Of a stretch of 64,000 nucleotides of DNA, positions 26,978 to 34,726 are shown in pieces. Both the position numbers and the translations under genes were made by a program. Positions within the stretch are counted from its first letter, which is position 1. Every line of letters begins with the position of its first letter. The stretch is from positions 62,001-126,000 of the forward strand of contig NZ_JAABLQ010000002.1 in assembly GCF_009915765.1 (NCBI RefSeq), written 5' to 3'. Below the pieces are notes generated by a model. It saw nothing but the letters and a program-made list of their open reading frames with translations, made no database searches and was not told the origin of the DNA. The DNA is from Pannonibacter sp. XCT-53. Lineage in GTDB: Bacteria; Pseudomonadota; Alphaproteobacteria; Rhizobiales; Stappiaceae.

Positions 26978-27113
26978 GCGGCCCTGCAGGTCCTGCAGCT
27001 CCTGATTGGCATGCCAGAGAAAGGTCGCCGCAAAGGCTTAATTTTCTCTGGCGCCTCCGGCGTCTGCTGTGGGCTGAGGGCCTTGCGCGAGGCTTGCGGG
27101 CCATCGCGCACGG

Positions 27114-27142
27114 AAAAGGGGGCGCAGATGCTCTGCGCACCC
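27114..27142 (-). terminator. terminator downstream of hppD
   Basis: On the minus strand GGGTGCGCAGA and TCTGCGCCCCC form a hairpin (one mismatch) that is followed by TTTT (27117-27114). It lies 30 bp after the hppD stop. The next ~135 bp toward the GGDEF-EAL gene contain nothing recognisable. Confidence 0.7.
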
Positions 27143-27171
27143 TCGGGAAAACCTGCAAGAGTTGTGGCCTG

Positions 27172-28284
27172 TTACTCGGCCGCGTCGACCTTGATCACGC
27201 CGCGGCGGATCTGGTCTTCCTCGATCGATTCGAACAGGGCGCGGAAGTTGCCCTCGCCAAAGCCCTCGTCACCCTTGCGCTGGATGAACTCGAAGAAGAT
27301 CGGGCCGATCACGGTCTTGGAGAAGATCTGCAGCAGGATCTTGGTCATGCCGCCGTTCACGACGCCTTCGCCGTCGATCAGGATGCCGTGCTTCTTCATC
27401 CGGTCGATCGGCTCGTCATGGCCGTTCACCCGGGCATGGGAGCGCTCGTAATAGGTCTCCGGCGGGCCCGGCATGAACTTCAGGCCGTTGTCGGCCAGCT
27501 TGTCCGTGGCATCGTAGATGTCGTCGCTGCCGACGGCGATGTGCTGGATGCCTTCGCCCTTGTACTTGCGCAGGTATTCCTCGATCTGGCTGGTGTCGTC
27601 CTTGGACTCGTTCAGCGGGATGCGGATCTTGCCGCAGGGCGAGGTGATGGCGCGGCTGACCAGGCCGGTGATGCGGCCGTCGATGTCGAAGAAGTGGATC
27701 TGCCTGAAGCCGAACAGGGTCCGGTAGAAGTCCCACCACTTGTCCATGTTGCCGCGGTAGACGTTATGGGTCAGGTGGTCGAGATAATAGAAGCCGACGC
27801 CCTGCGGCCGCGGGTTCTCCTCGCCGAGCCACGTGAACTCGGCCGAATAGGCCGACCCCTTGTCGCCGTACTTGTCGACGAAATAGAGCAGCGACCCGCC
27901 GATTCCGACGATCGCCGGCACGTCGAGCGACTTGTCGTCGCCCTCATACGGCGTCGCGCCCATGCGGACGGCATGCTCGAAGGCCTTGCGGGCATCGACG
28001 ACACGCCAGGCCATCGACGGGGCGCAGGGACCGTGCGCCTCGACGAAGCGCATGCCGAAGGAGCCGGGTTCGGCGTTGAGGATATAGGTCACGTCGCCCT
28101 GGCGGTAGAGCGTGATGTTCTTGGTCTTGTGCTTGGCGACCGGAACATAGCCCATCTTGCGGAACAGCTCGTCCAGCTTCTCCGGCTCCGGATGGGCGAA
28201 TTCCACGAACTCGAAGCCGTCCGTGCCGGCCGGGTTGGCGTCGCTGATCACCGCCGGGGGCGCGTCGTGCGGAAAGGGACCCAT
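27172..28284 (-). CDS. hppD: 4-hydroxyphenylpyruvate dioxygenase
   Basis: This 370-residue non-haem iron enzyme of tyrosine breakdown (EC 1.13.11.27) makes homogentisate. The two vicinal-oxygen-chelate halves are present. The C-terminal half has the three iron ligands: His in YYLDHLTHNV, His in EGIQHIAVGSDDI and Glu in GPIFFEFIQRKGDEGFGEGN (key EFIQRKG). GGAGGAAAT precedes the ATG at 28284; the much longer upstream frame overlaps the divergent lrp gene and is false. The divergent Lrp-type regulator 126 bp away is its likely controller. Confidence 0.97.
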   Translation of the reverse strand: MGPFPHDAPPAVISDANPAGTDGFEFVEFAHPEPEKLDELFRKMGYVPVAKHKTKNITLYRQGDVTYILNAEPGSFGMRFVEAHGPCAPSMAWRVVDARKAFEHAVRMGATPYEGDDKSLDVPAIVGIGGSLLYFVDKYGDKGSAYSAEFTWLGEENPRPQGVGFYYLDHLTHNVYRGNMDKWWDFYRTLFGFRQIHFFDIDGRITGLVSRAITSPCGKIRIPLNESKDDTSQIEEYLRKYKGEGIQHIAVGSDDIYDATDKLADNGLKFMPGPPETYYERSHARVNGHDEPIDRMKKHGILIDGEGVVNGGMTKILLQIFSKTVIGPIFFEFIQRKGDEGFGEGNFRALFESIEEDQIRRGVIKVDAAE

Positions 28285-28410
28285 GATTTCCTCCTCTGGA
28301 CATTCACGTAGGTCGAGAGTGCGCCCAGCCGCGTGCAAGGTGTGTGCAAAGGGCGTGACAGGGGCGCGTCCTTCGCACAGAATGCGCAAGTATGGGCTCA
28401 TTGGTGCACG

Positions 28411-28884
28411 ATGATGGAACTTGACAGCTTTGATCTGCGTCTTCTTGCTGCGTTGCAGGAGAACGCCGCACTCACCAACCAGCAGCTCGGGGACCGGATC
28501 GGGCTCTCGGCCAGCCAGGTGTCGCGCCGCCGCCAGGCGCTGGAGGCGGAGGGCATCATCCGCCGCTACCGGGCGGATCTGGCGACCGAGCGGCTGGGCT
28601 TCTCGGTCACGGCCTTTGTCGGTGTGACCCTCGGGGCCCACAGCCGCGACAATGCGCGCCGTTTCCGCGCCATGGTGCAGGCCATGCCCGAGGTGCAGGA
28701 GGCGCACACGCTGACCGGCGATGTCGACTACATGCTGAAGATCGTGGTGCCGGACCTGAAGGCGCTGAGCCGGGTGATCAACGATGACCTGCTGCCGCAC
28801 GAGGCCGTGCAGCATGTACGCTCCTCCATTGCCATGGAGACGCTGAAGGACGACAACCTGCTGCCGCTCGCCAGCGCGCGCTGA
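28411..28884 (+). CDS. Lrp/AsnC-family transcriptional regulator, likely of hppD
   Basis: A 157-residue protein. The N-terminal AsnC helix-turn-helix (LDSFDLRLLAALQENAALT, then LSASQVSRRRQALE) is followed by an RAM ligand-sensing domain (VTAFVGVTLGAHS, DVDYMLKIVVPDL). These regulators sense amino acids. Divergence from hppD suggests control of tyrosine/phenylalanine breakdown, as for similar Lrp-hppD pairs. Two ATGs stand side by side at 28411 and 28414. No strong ribosome site is visible. Confidence 0.92.
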   Translation: MMELDSFDLRLLAALQENAALTNQQLGDRIGLSASQVSRRRQALEAEGIIRRYRADLATERLGFSVTAFVGVTLGAHSRDNARRFRAMVQAMPEVQEAHTLTGDVDYMLKIVVPDLKALSRVINDDLLPHEAVQHVRSSIAMETLKDDNLLPLASAR

Positions 28885-29012
28885 CGGTCTCCCGCGGTCG
28901 GCCGGGCCGGTTCGGCTGCTTGCCGGAATTACAAATTCGTCACCCTTGCTTGCGGTCCTGCCTGTCGCATCCCATCTGCCAGTCTGGTTCTGCCCTATCC
29001 GGAGTACGCCCG

Positions 29013-29831
29013 ATGTTTGATGCCAAGTCGCTTCTTGACCAGTTTCTCGGTTCTGGCCGTGGACAGCTGGATCCGCGCAAGCGCGGGGGCAACGGCGACC
29101 TGATGCAGAAGGGCAAGGACTTCCTGTCCTCCAATTCCGGTGGCCTGGCCGCGGGCGGTCTCGCCGGGCTCATCCTCGGCAGCAAGAAGGGGCGCAAGCT
29201 CGGCGGCAAGGCCCTGACCTACGGGGGGCTCGCCCTCGTGGCCGGCCTGGCCTACAAGGCCTACCGCGACTACAAGGCCGGCCAGCAGGCCGGTGGCGGC
29301 GCCTATCCGGCCGGCGGCGCGGAGCCGCCCTACCAGTACCAGCCGCCGTATCCGACCGCGTCCCAGTCCCAGCCCCAGCCGAGGACCCAGCCGCAACCCT
29401 GGAGCCGGGCACCGCTGGAGCTTGACGCCCCGCGCGGCACGGCCTTCGATCCCGACCGCGCCCCGGGCGGCAGCCAGCAGGTGGCCGTGACCCTGCTCAG
29501 CGCCATGATTGCGGCCGCCAAGGCCGACGGTCACATCGATGCCGAGGAGCAGGGCCGCATCTTCGACAAGATGGACGAGGCCGGGCTCGACACGGCCGCC
29601 AAGGCGTTCCTGATGGACGAGTTGCGCGCGCCGCTGGACATTGACCGGATCGTCCGCCTTGCCACCACGCCGGAAACGGCGGCCGAGATCTATGCCGCCT
29701 CGCGTCTGGCGATCGACCCGGATCATCCGGCCGAGCAGGCCTATCTGCAGATGCTGGCAGCGCGGCTCAACCTCGAGCCCGGTCTCATCACCGAGATCGA
29801 GCATGCGGTGCGCGAGGCCGAACTGGCCTGA
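29013..29831 (+). CDS. DUF533 / TerB-like membrane-associated protein (YebE type)
   Basis: A 272-residue protein. An N-terminal glycine-rich hydrophobic segment (GGLAAGGLAGLILGSKKG then GGKALTYGGLALVAGLAYKAY, residues about 44-85) is followed by a low-complexity stretch of Pro, Gln, Tyr and Ser. The C-terminal TerB-like helical domain has an acidic MIAAAKADGHIDAEEQGRI motif that could bind a metal. The function of YebE proteins is unknown. The start is ATG with GGAG upstream (ATCCGGAGTACGCCCG). A perfect terminator follows, so it is a single-gene unit. Confidence 0.85.
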   Translation: MFDAKSLLDQFLGSGRGQLDPRKRGGNGDLMQKGKDFLSSNSGGLAAGGLAGLILGSKKGRKLGGKALTYGGLALVAGLAYKAYRDYKAGQQAGGGAYPAGGAEPPYQYQPPYPTASQSQPQPRTQPQPWSRAPLELDAPRGTAFDPDRAPGGSQQVAVTLLSAMIAAAKADGHIDAEEQGRIFDKMDEAGLDTAAKAFLMDELRAPLDIDRIVRLATTPETAAEIYAASRLAIDPDHPAEQAYLQMLAARLNLEPGLITEIEHAVREAELA

Positions 29832-29864
29832 GACCTGCCGCCCGCCCGACCGCCCGACCGACCG

Positions 29865-29897
29865 TCCCGCCGTGCCGTGCACGGCGGGATTTTTTTT
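29865..29897 (+). terminator. Rho-independent terminator after the DUF533 gene
   Basis: TCCCGCCGTGC (29865-29875) and GCACGGCGGGA (29879-29889) form a perfect 11-bp stem with a CGT loop, followed by eight T residues. It is the clearest intrinsic terminator in the window. Confidence 0.95.
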
Positions 29898-29910
29898 GTC
29901 CCGATCCCAA

Positions 29911-29942
29911 TCATCATACTGTTGACATCTCTTGTATGATGA
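29911..29942 (+). promoter_or_regulatory. 9-14-9 palindrome over a TTGACA box, probable GntR operator
   Basis: TCATCATAC (29911-29919) and GTATGATGA (29934-29942) are perfect inverted repeats separated by 14 bp. TTGACA at 29922-29927, a consensus -35 hexamer, lies inside the spacer. Repressor binding here would block the promoter of the GntR regulator and the dehydratase. GTATGAT arms are plausible for FCD-type GntR proteins; the assignment is inference. Confidence 0.6.
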
Positions 29943-29991
29943 ATGCGATTGCCGCTATGATCGCGGTCTCAACCTGATCCGGAGCCTGCCC

Positions 29992-30819
29992 TTGCCGACC
30001 CGACCGGCCGTTCCGCCTCTTGCGGCTGCCCCGCAGCCGACGTCAGAGCCGTTGCCGGCCTCCGCTCCCGCCTCCCCGGGTGGGGCGACGGGGGGCTCGG
30101 ACGGGGTCCGGCGCCCACGCGTGCAGCGCAACGTCACCCGGGCCCTTGCCGGGGACATCTGCCGCGGCCTGCACCGGCCAGGAGAGACGCTGCCGACCGA
30201 GAACGAGCTGTGCCTTGCCCATGGCGTCAGCCGCACCGTCATCCGCGAGGCGCTGAAGACGCTGGAATCCAAGGGGCTTGTCATCATCCGCTCCCGCGTC
30301 GGCACGCAGGTGGCGCCGCGCGAGGCCTGGAACATCCTCGATCCGCAGGTGCTCGACTGGGTCGGGCCGCATCTCCTCGACGCCGATCTGCTGACAGGCG
30401 TGCTCGAGGCGCGGCGGGTGATCGAGCCCGAGGCCGCCAGCCTTGCGGCCAGCCGCGCCACCCTGCAGGACCTGGCCGAGGTGGAGCAGGCCTTCGAGGC
30501 CATGCGGGCGGCGCAAGGCGATGTCGACCGGTTCACCCATGCCGATGTCGCCTTTCATGTTGCCTTGCTCAAGGCCAGCCGCAACCGCGTGTTCATGCAG
30601 TTTGCCGGCCTGATCGAGGCGGCCATGCGCCATGCGCTGCGGGCCTCCAATGCGGTGGCCGAGCTGCCGGGCGAGGCCATTGCCGCCCATGGCGCGCTCG
30701 TGGAGGCGCTGCGCCTGCGCGATGCCGCCGCCGCCCGCCTTGCCTCCGGCCACATCCTGGACCTCGGGGCCCGTGACATCGCCACCGCCCTGCAACGCGG
30801 GACGGCACCGCCGTCCTGA
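29992..30819 (+). CDS. GntR-family regulator with FCD ligand domain
   Basis: A protein of about 275 residues. A Pro/Ala-rich leader precedes the winged helix (GDICRGLHRPGETLPTENEL, then HGVSRTVIREALKTLESKG). The FCD sensor domain follows, with metal/ligand residues in the VIEPEAASLAA, HADVAFHVALLKAS and HGALVEALRLRD segments. FCD regulators of this type sense sugar acids. The dehydratase starts 66 bp downstream, consistent with control of sugar-acid use. The start is uncertain: the best ribosome site (CCGGAG) precedes a TTG at 29992, while another TTG at 29932 opens the frame but lies within the operator. Confidence 0.85.
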   Translation: MPTRPAVPPLAAAPQPTSEPLPASAPASPGGATGGSDGVRRPRVQRNVTRALAGDICRGLHRPGETLPTENELCLAHGVSRTVIREALKTLESKGLVIIRSRVGTQVAPREAWNILDPQVLDWVGPHLLDADLLTGVLEARRVIEPEAASLAASRATLQDLAEVEQAFEAMRAAQGDVDRFTHADVAFHVALLKASRNRVFMQFAGLIEAAMRHALRASNAVAELPGEAIAAHGALVEALRLRDAAAARLASGHILDLGARDIATALQRGTAPPS

Positions 30820-30885
30820 CCCCGCGCATTCGCCAATCCTGCCCGGCCAATGCACCTGTCCGGGCAATCATGAGGGAGACACGAG

Positions 30886-32685
30886 ATGACTGACGGCAAG
30901 CGCCGCCCCCTGCGCTCCAGCGCCTGGTTCGACAATCCGGCCGACCCGGGCATGACCGCGCTCTACATCGAGCGCTATCTGAACTTCGGCATCACCCGCG
31001 CGGAGCTGCAGTCCGGCAAGCCGATCATCGGCATCGCCCAGACGGGCTCGGACCTGTCGCCCTGCAACCGGCATCATCTCGAGCTCGCCAAGCGCGTGCG
31101 CGAGGGCATCGTCGCGGCCGGCGGCATCTGCTTCGAGTTTCCGGTCCATCCGATCCAGGAGACCGGCAAGCGTCCGACCGCCACGCTCGACCGCAACCTT
31201 GCCTATCTCGGCCTCGTCGAGCTGCTCTACGGCTATCCCCTCGATGGTGTCGTGCTGACCATCGGCTGCGACAAGACCACCCCGGCCTGCCTGATGGCCG
31301 CGGCGACCGTCAACATCCCGGCCATCGCCCTGTCGGTCGGCCCGATGCTCAACGGCTGGCACAAGGGCGAGCGCACCGGCTCCGGCACCATCGTCTGGAA
31401 GGCACGCCAGCAGCTTGCCGCCGGCGAGATCGACTATGACGGCTTCATGGATCTGGTCGCCTCGTCTGCGCCCTCCGTCGGCTATTGCAACACCATGGGC
31501 ACGGCCACGACGATGAACTCGCTCGCCGAGGCGCTCGGGATGCAGCTGCCCGGCTCGGCCGCCATTCCCGCCCCCTACCGCGAGCGCGGCCAGATCGCCT
31601 ACGAGACCGGCCGGCGCATCGTCGACATGGTCTGGGAGGACCTCAAGCCCTCCGACATCATGACCCGCAAGGCCTTCGAGAACGCCATCGTCGTCAACTC
31701 GGCCATTGGCGGCTCCACCAACGCGCCGATCCACCTCAACGCCATCGCCGCGCATCTCGGCGTGCCGCTCGCCAATGACGACTGGCAGGCCATCGGCTAT
31801 GACGTGCCGCTGCTCGTCAACCTGCAGCCCGCCGGCGCCTATCTCGGCGAGGACTATCACCATGCCGGCGGCGTGCCGGCCGTTGTTGCCGAGCTGATGC
31901 GCAACGGCAAGCTGCCGCATCCCGATGCGCTGACCGCCAACGGTCGCTCCATCGGCGAGAATTGCGCTCATGTCACCACCGACCTGCCGGACGTGATCCG
32001 CAGCTTCGACAGGCCGATGAAGGAGAAGGCGGGCTTCATCAACCTGAAGGGCAATCTCTTCGACAGCGCGATCATGAAGACCAGCGTGATCTCGAAGGAA
32101 TTCCGCGACCGCTATCTCTCCAACCCGGATGATCCGGAGGCTTTCGAGGGCCGCGCCATCGTGTTCGAGGGGCCGGAGGACTACCACCACCGCATCGACG
32201 ATCCGGCGCTCGAGATCGACGAGCACTGCATGCTCTTCATCCGGGGCACGGGCCCGATCGGCTATCCGGGCGGGGCGGAAGTGGTCAACATGCAGCCGCC
32301 GGCAGCCCTCATCAAGCGTGGCATCACGGCGTTGCCCTGCATCGGCGATGGCCGCCAGTCCGGCACGTCCGGCTCCCCGTCAATCCTCAACGCCGCGCCG
32401 GAGGCCGCCGCCATGGGTGGCCTGGCCTTGATCCAGACCGGTGACCGGGTCCGCATCGACCTGCGCAAGGGCACGGCCAACATGCTGGTGTCCGACGAGG
32501 AGCTGGCGCGGCGCAAGGCCGACCTTCTGGCCAGGGGCGGCTTCCCCTATGCGCCCAGCCAGACGCCCTGGCAGGAGATCCAGCGCAGCATGATCGCCCA
32601 GTTCGACGCAGGCATGGTGCTGAAGCCGGCCGTGGCCTATCAGGATGTGGCGAACAGCAAGGGGCTGCCGCGTCACAACCATTGA
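30886..32685 (+). CDS. IlvD/Edd-family sugar-acid dehydratase (D-xylonate/L-arabonate dehydratase type)
   Basis: This 599-residue Fe-S dehydratase closely matches the xylonate/arabonate branch from its first residues ([20 protein letters not shown]) to the C-terminal LPRHNH. Cluster-binding cysteines are in [19 protein letters not shown] and [13 protein letters not shown]. The enzyme removes water from an aldonic acid to give a 2-keto-3-deoxy acid. The substrate (D-xylonate, L-arabonate, or another) cannot be fixed from sequence. The preceding FCD-type GntR gene supports sugar-acid induction. No downstream pathway genes (aldolase or ketoglutarate semialdehyde steps) lie beside it. GGGAG lies nine bases before the ATG. 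Confidence 0.9.
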   Translation: MTDGKRRPLRSSAWFDNPADPGMTALYIERYLNFGITRAELQSGKPIIGIAQTGSDLSPCNRHHLELAKRVREGIVAAGGICFEFPVHPIQETGKRPTATLDRNLAYLGLVELLYGYPLDGVVLTIGCDKTTPACLMAAATVNIPAIALSVGPMLNGWHKGERTGSGTIVWKARQQLAAGEIDYDGFMDLVASSAPSVGYCNTMGTATTMNSLAEALGMQLPGSAAIPAPYRERGQIAYETGRRIVDMVWEDLKPSDIMTRKAFENAIVVNSAIGGSTNAPIHLNAIAAHLGVPLANDDWQAIGYDVPLLVNLQPAGAYLGEDYHHAGGVPAVVAELMRNGKLPHPDALTANGRSIGENCAHVTTDLPDVIRSFDRPMKEKAGFINLKGNLFDSAIMKTSVISKEFRDRYLSNPDDPEAFEGRAIVFEGPEDYHHRIDDPALEIDEHCMLFIRGTGPIGYPGGAEVVNMQPPAALIKRGITALPCIGDGRQSGTSGSPSILNAAPEAAAMGGLALIQTGDRVRIDLRKGTANMLVSDEELARRKADLLARGGFPYAPSQTPWQEIQRSMIAQFDAGMVLKPAVAYQDVANSKGLPRHNH

Positions 32686-32729
32686 CCGGCCCCAGACCTG
32701 GCCCCTGACCTGGCCCCAGACATGGCATC

Positions 32730-32760
32730 GGACCCGGCACCGCCATCCGGTGCCGGGTCC
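32730..32760 (+). terminator. hairpin after the dehydratase gene
   Basis: GGACCCGGCACCG (32730-32742) and CGGTGCCGGGTCC (32748-32760) form a perfect 13-bp stem with a 5-base loop, 45 bp after the stop. It is preceded by short ACCTGGCCCC repeats and has no U-tract. The remaining ~210 bp to the SCP2 gene are pyrimidine-rich short repeats followed by a promoter-like stretch. Confidence 0.6.
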
Positions 32761-32974
32761 GGCCTGTCCCTGCGGGGCTCCCTCCGCTGTGTCCTCCTGC
32801 GGTGGCCCCCTCTGTGGCCCCCCGCTGTGGCTCCCTCTGTGCCCTGGTAATCCCCTTCTTACACATCCCCGCTAAACTGTCCGCGACGCCCAAAGCAGAC
32901 TTGACGATTACGTAAAGGGTATGCTTGGGTCCGTGCAAACCGGCGAGAGGCGCCGGGCAATCGGGAGATGAGAC

Positions 32975-33256
32975 ATGACGCTGGAACAACTGACGGAAGC
33001 CGTGCGGGGCAAGGTGGCCGGTGGCGGCATTGATGACAGCGTGAAGTTCGATCTGGGCGACGCCGGCGTCATCTTCATGGAAGGCTCCACCGTCACCAAC
33101 GAGGACAAGGACGCCGACTGCACCATCACCATCTCTGCCGACAATCTCGGCGAGCTGCTGGCGGGCGAGCTGAACCCGACGATGGCCTTCATGTCCGGCA
33201 AGATCAAGGTGGCGGGCGCCATGGGCGTCGCCATGAAGCTCAGCAGCGTTCTCTGA
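32975..33256 (+). CDS. SCP2 sterol-binding domain protein
   Basis: A small, complete 93-residue SCP2-fold protein. It shows the beta strands VKFDLGDAGVIFMEG and DCTITISADNLGELLAGELNP and the C-terminal helix region MAFMSGKIKVAGAMGVAMKLSSVL (key GKIKVxG). SCP2 domains bind lipids or acyl chains in a hydrophobic tunnel. The bacterial single-domain form has no settled role. GGGAGATGAG lies upstream of the ATG. The gene stands alone, followed by a hairpin and repeat copy B. Confidence 0.92.
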   Translation: MTLEQLTEAVRGKVAGGGIDDSVKFDLGDAGVIFMEGSTVTNEDKDADCTITISADNLGELLAGELNPTMAFMSGKIKVAGAMGVAMKLSSVL

Positions 33257-33285
33257 GACGCAGCCCTCAGGACCTGTCCTGAAAC

Positions 33286-33305
33286 GCCGGCCCCTTCGGG
33301 CCGGC
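33286..33305 (+). terminator. hairpin after the SCP2 gene, abutting repeat copy B
   Basis: GCCGGCCC and GGGCCGGC pair around a CTTC loop 30 bp after the stop. The first 14 bases recur immediately right of copy B (33581-33594). There is no U-tract on the left copy. Confidence 0.65.
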
Positions 33306-33580
33306 AGACTGCTGGCAAACCTACTCACGGTCATCCCGGCCCAGCTGAGCGTCAGCGAAGCGCCGAGCCGGGATCCAGATATCAGCCGCGCGAAGCGCGA
33401 CAAACCAGCAGGTCGCAAGTCGTATCGAGGTGACTTGGTAATGGGCTCGCGTGCGCTCGCACAGACATGCTGGATCCCGGGTCAGGCCCGGGACAGGCCC
33501 CGGATCTGCGGTTCGCTGAACGCTCACCTTGTCCGGAATGACGGCAAACTGACGAAACTCCGAAGTTCGGCAGCAGTCTG
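33305..33580 (+). repeat. MITE-like mosaic element, copy B
   Basis: A 276-bp element with ends CAGACTGCTGGCAAA and TTCGGCAGCAGTCTG (13 of 15 inverted matches). It is collinear with copy C and with the reverse complement of copy A. It differs by about 20 extra bases (a GTCAGGCCCGGGACAGG insertion) in the right half. No coding potential is apparent. A 14-bp direct repeat, GCCGGCCCCTTCGG, flanks it. Confidence 0.85.
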
Positions 33581-33613
33581 GCCGGCCCCTTCGGTCCCGA
33601 GCCGTGGTGCCGA

Positions 33614-34645
33614 TCAGCGCTCCCGGTTGGCGTCGAGGGCCGCGTCGATCAGCTCCCGGCCGATGTCGCCCTCAAAGCGCTCCCAGACCGGCCGCATGGC
33701 TTCCACCCAGACCTGCCGCTGCTCGCTCGTCAGCGCGCGGATCGGGACGCCGGCTGCGACGATGCGGTCCCTGTTTTCCCGCTCGATGCGCTGGACGCTG
33801 GCATTCGCCTCGGCACTCACCTCGGCGACGATGGCCAGGAACTGGTCGCGGGTTGCGCCGGGCAGGCTGTTCAGCCAGCTCTCCGAGGTGACGAGCAGAT
33901 AGGCCAGAAGCTGGTGATTGGTCTCCGTGATGCCGTCCTGCGCGGCGAAGAAGCGCTGCGTGTAGATGTTGGACCAGGTGTTCTCCTGCCCGTCCACCTG
34001 GCCGGAGGCGAGGGCATCGCGGGTCTCGCGGAAGGGCAACCGCAGCGCCGTTCCGCCAAGTGCCGAGATCATCGCCTCCGCCACGTCCGACGGCTGGATC
34101 CGGAACTTCAGTCCGGCCGCGTCGGCCGGCAGCAGCAGGGGGCGGTTGGCGGAGAATTGCTTGAGGCCCGAGTTCCAGTAGGCGAGGCCACGGAAGCCGA
34201 GGTCCCGCATGGCGCCAAGCAGGGTGCCGCCGGCCTCGCTGCCGAGAAAGCGGTCGACGGCGGCGGCGTCCTTGAACAGGAAGGGCAGGTCGAAGAGCCG
34301 ATATTTCAGCGTGTAGGCTTCCAGCTTGGCCAGCGACGGGGCGGCCAGTTCGACCCTGCCCAGCAGCAGCGCCTCCATGACCGCGTCGTCGTCGAACAGC
34401 TGCGCATTGGCAAAGACCTGCATGCAGGCCCGACCGTCCATCTCCGCGTTGATGCGCGCGGCCAGACGCGCCGCCGCGTCGCCCTTCGGATTGCCGGCCG
34501 GCGTGACCACATGGCTGAAGCGGATGACCGTCTCCCCGCTCTGGCAGGGGTCGGCATGGGCCGGGGCACCGAACAGCATGCCGGCCGCCGTTGCAGCCAG
34601 TGCCATCCGCCTTGCCCATGTCCGCCAAGACAGGTCTGCCATCAT
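33614..34645 (-). CDS. TRAP transporter substrate-binding protein, DctP family
   Basis: A 343-residue periplasmic receptor. A signal peptide of about 31 residues (ending AHA) precedes CQSGETVIRFSHVVTPAGNPKG, the typical DctP opening. The conserved arginine of the carboxylate site lies in LKFRIQPSD, followed by GQVDGQENTWSNI. It should bind an organic acid. No DctQ or DctM gene adjoins it. A DctQ-DctM pair without its own receptor lies 16.5 kb to the right. Two ATGs start the gene, with GGGGAAGG upstream. Confidence 0.92.
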   Translation of the reverse strand: MMADLSWRTWARRMALAATAAGMLFGAPAHADPCQSGETVIRFSHVVTPAGNPKGDAAARLAARINAEMDGRACMQVFANAQLFDDDAVMEALLLGRVELAAPSLAKLEAYTLKYRLFDLPFLFKDAAAVDRFLGSEAGGTLLGAMRDLGFRGLAYWNSGLKQFSANRPLLLPADAAGLKFRIQPSDVAEAMISALGGTALRLPFRETRDALASGQVDGQENTWSNIYTQRFFAAQDGITETNHQLLAYLLVTSESWLNSLPGATRDQFLAIVAEVSAEANASVQRIERENRDRIVAAGVPIRALTSEQRQVWVEAMRPVWERFEGDIGRELIDAALDANRER

Positions 34646-34726
34646 CCGTGCCTTCCCCGATTCCCGAACGCCGGCACTATCGACGCGGTTTCGTTAAGGT
34701 CCGGATAAGCCGGCGGTGGCGCGGCG

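Noticed and set aside
30886..32685. ilvD (dihydroxyacid dehydratase) or edd (phosphogluconate dehydratase)
   Set aside because: The N-terminus, length and C-terminal LPRHNH agree with the pentonate dehydratase branch, and a sugar-acid-type regulator precedes it.
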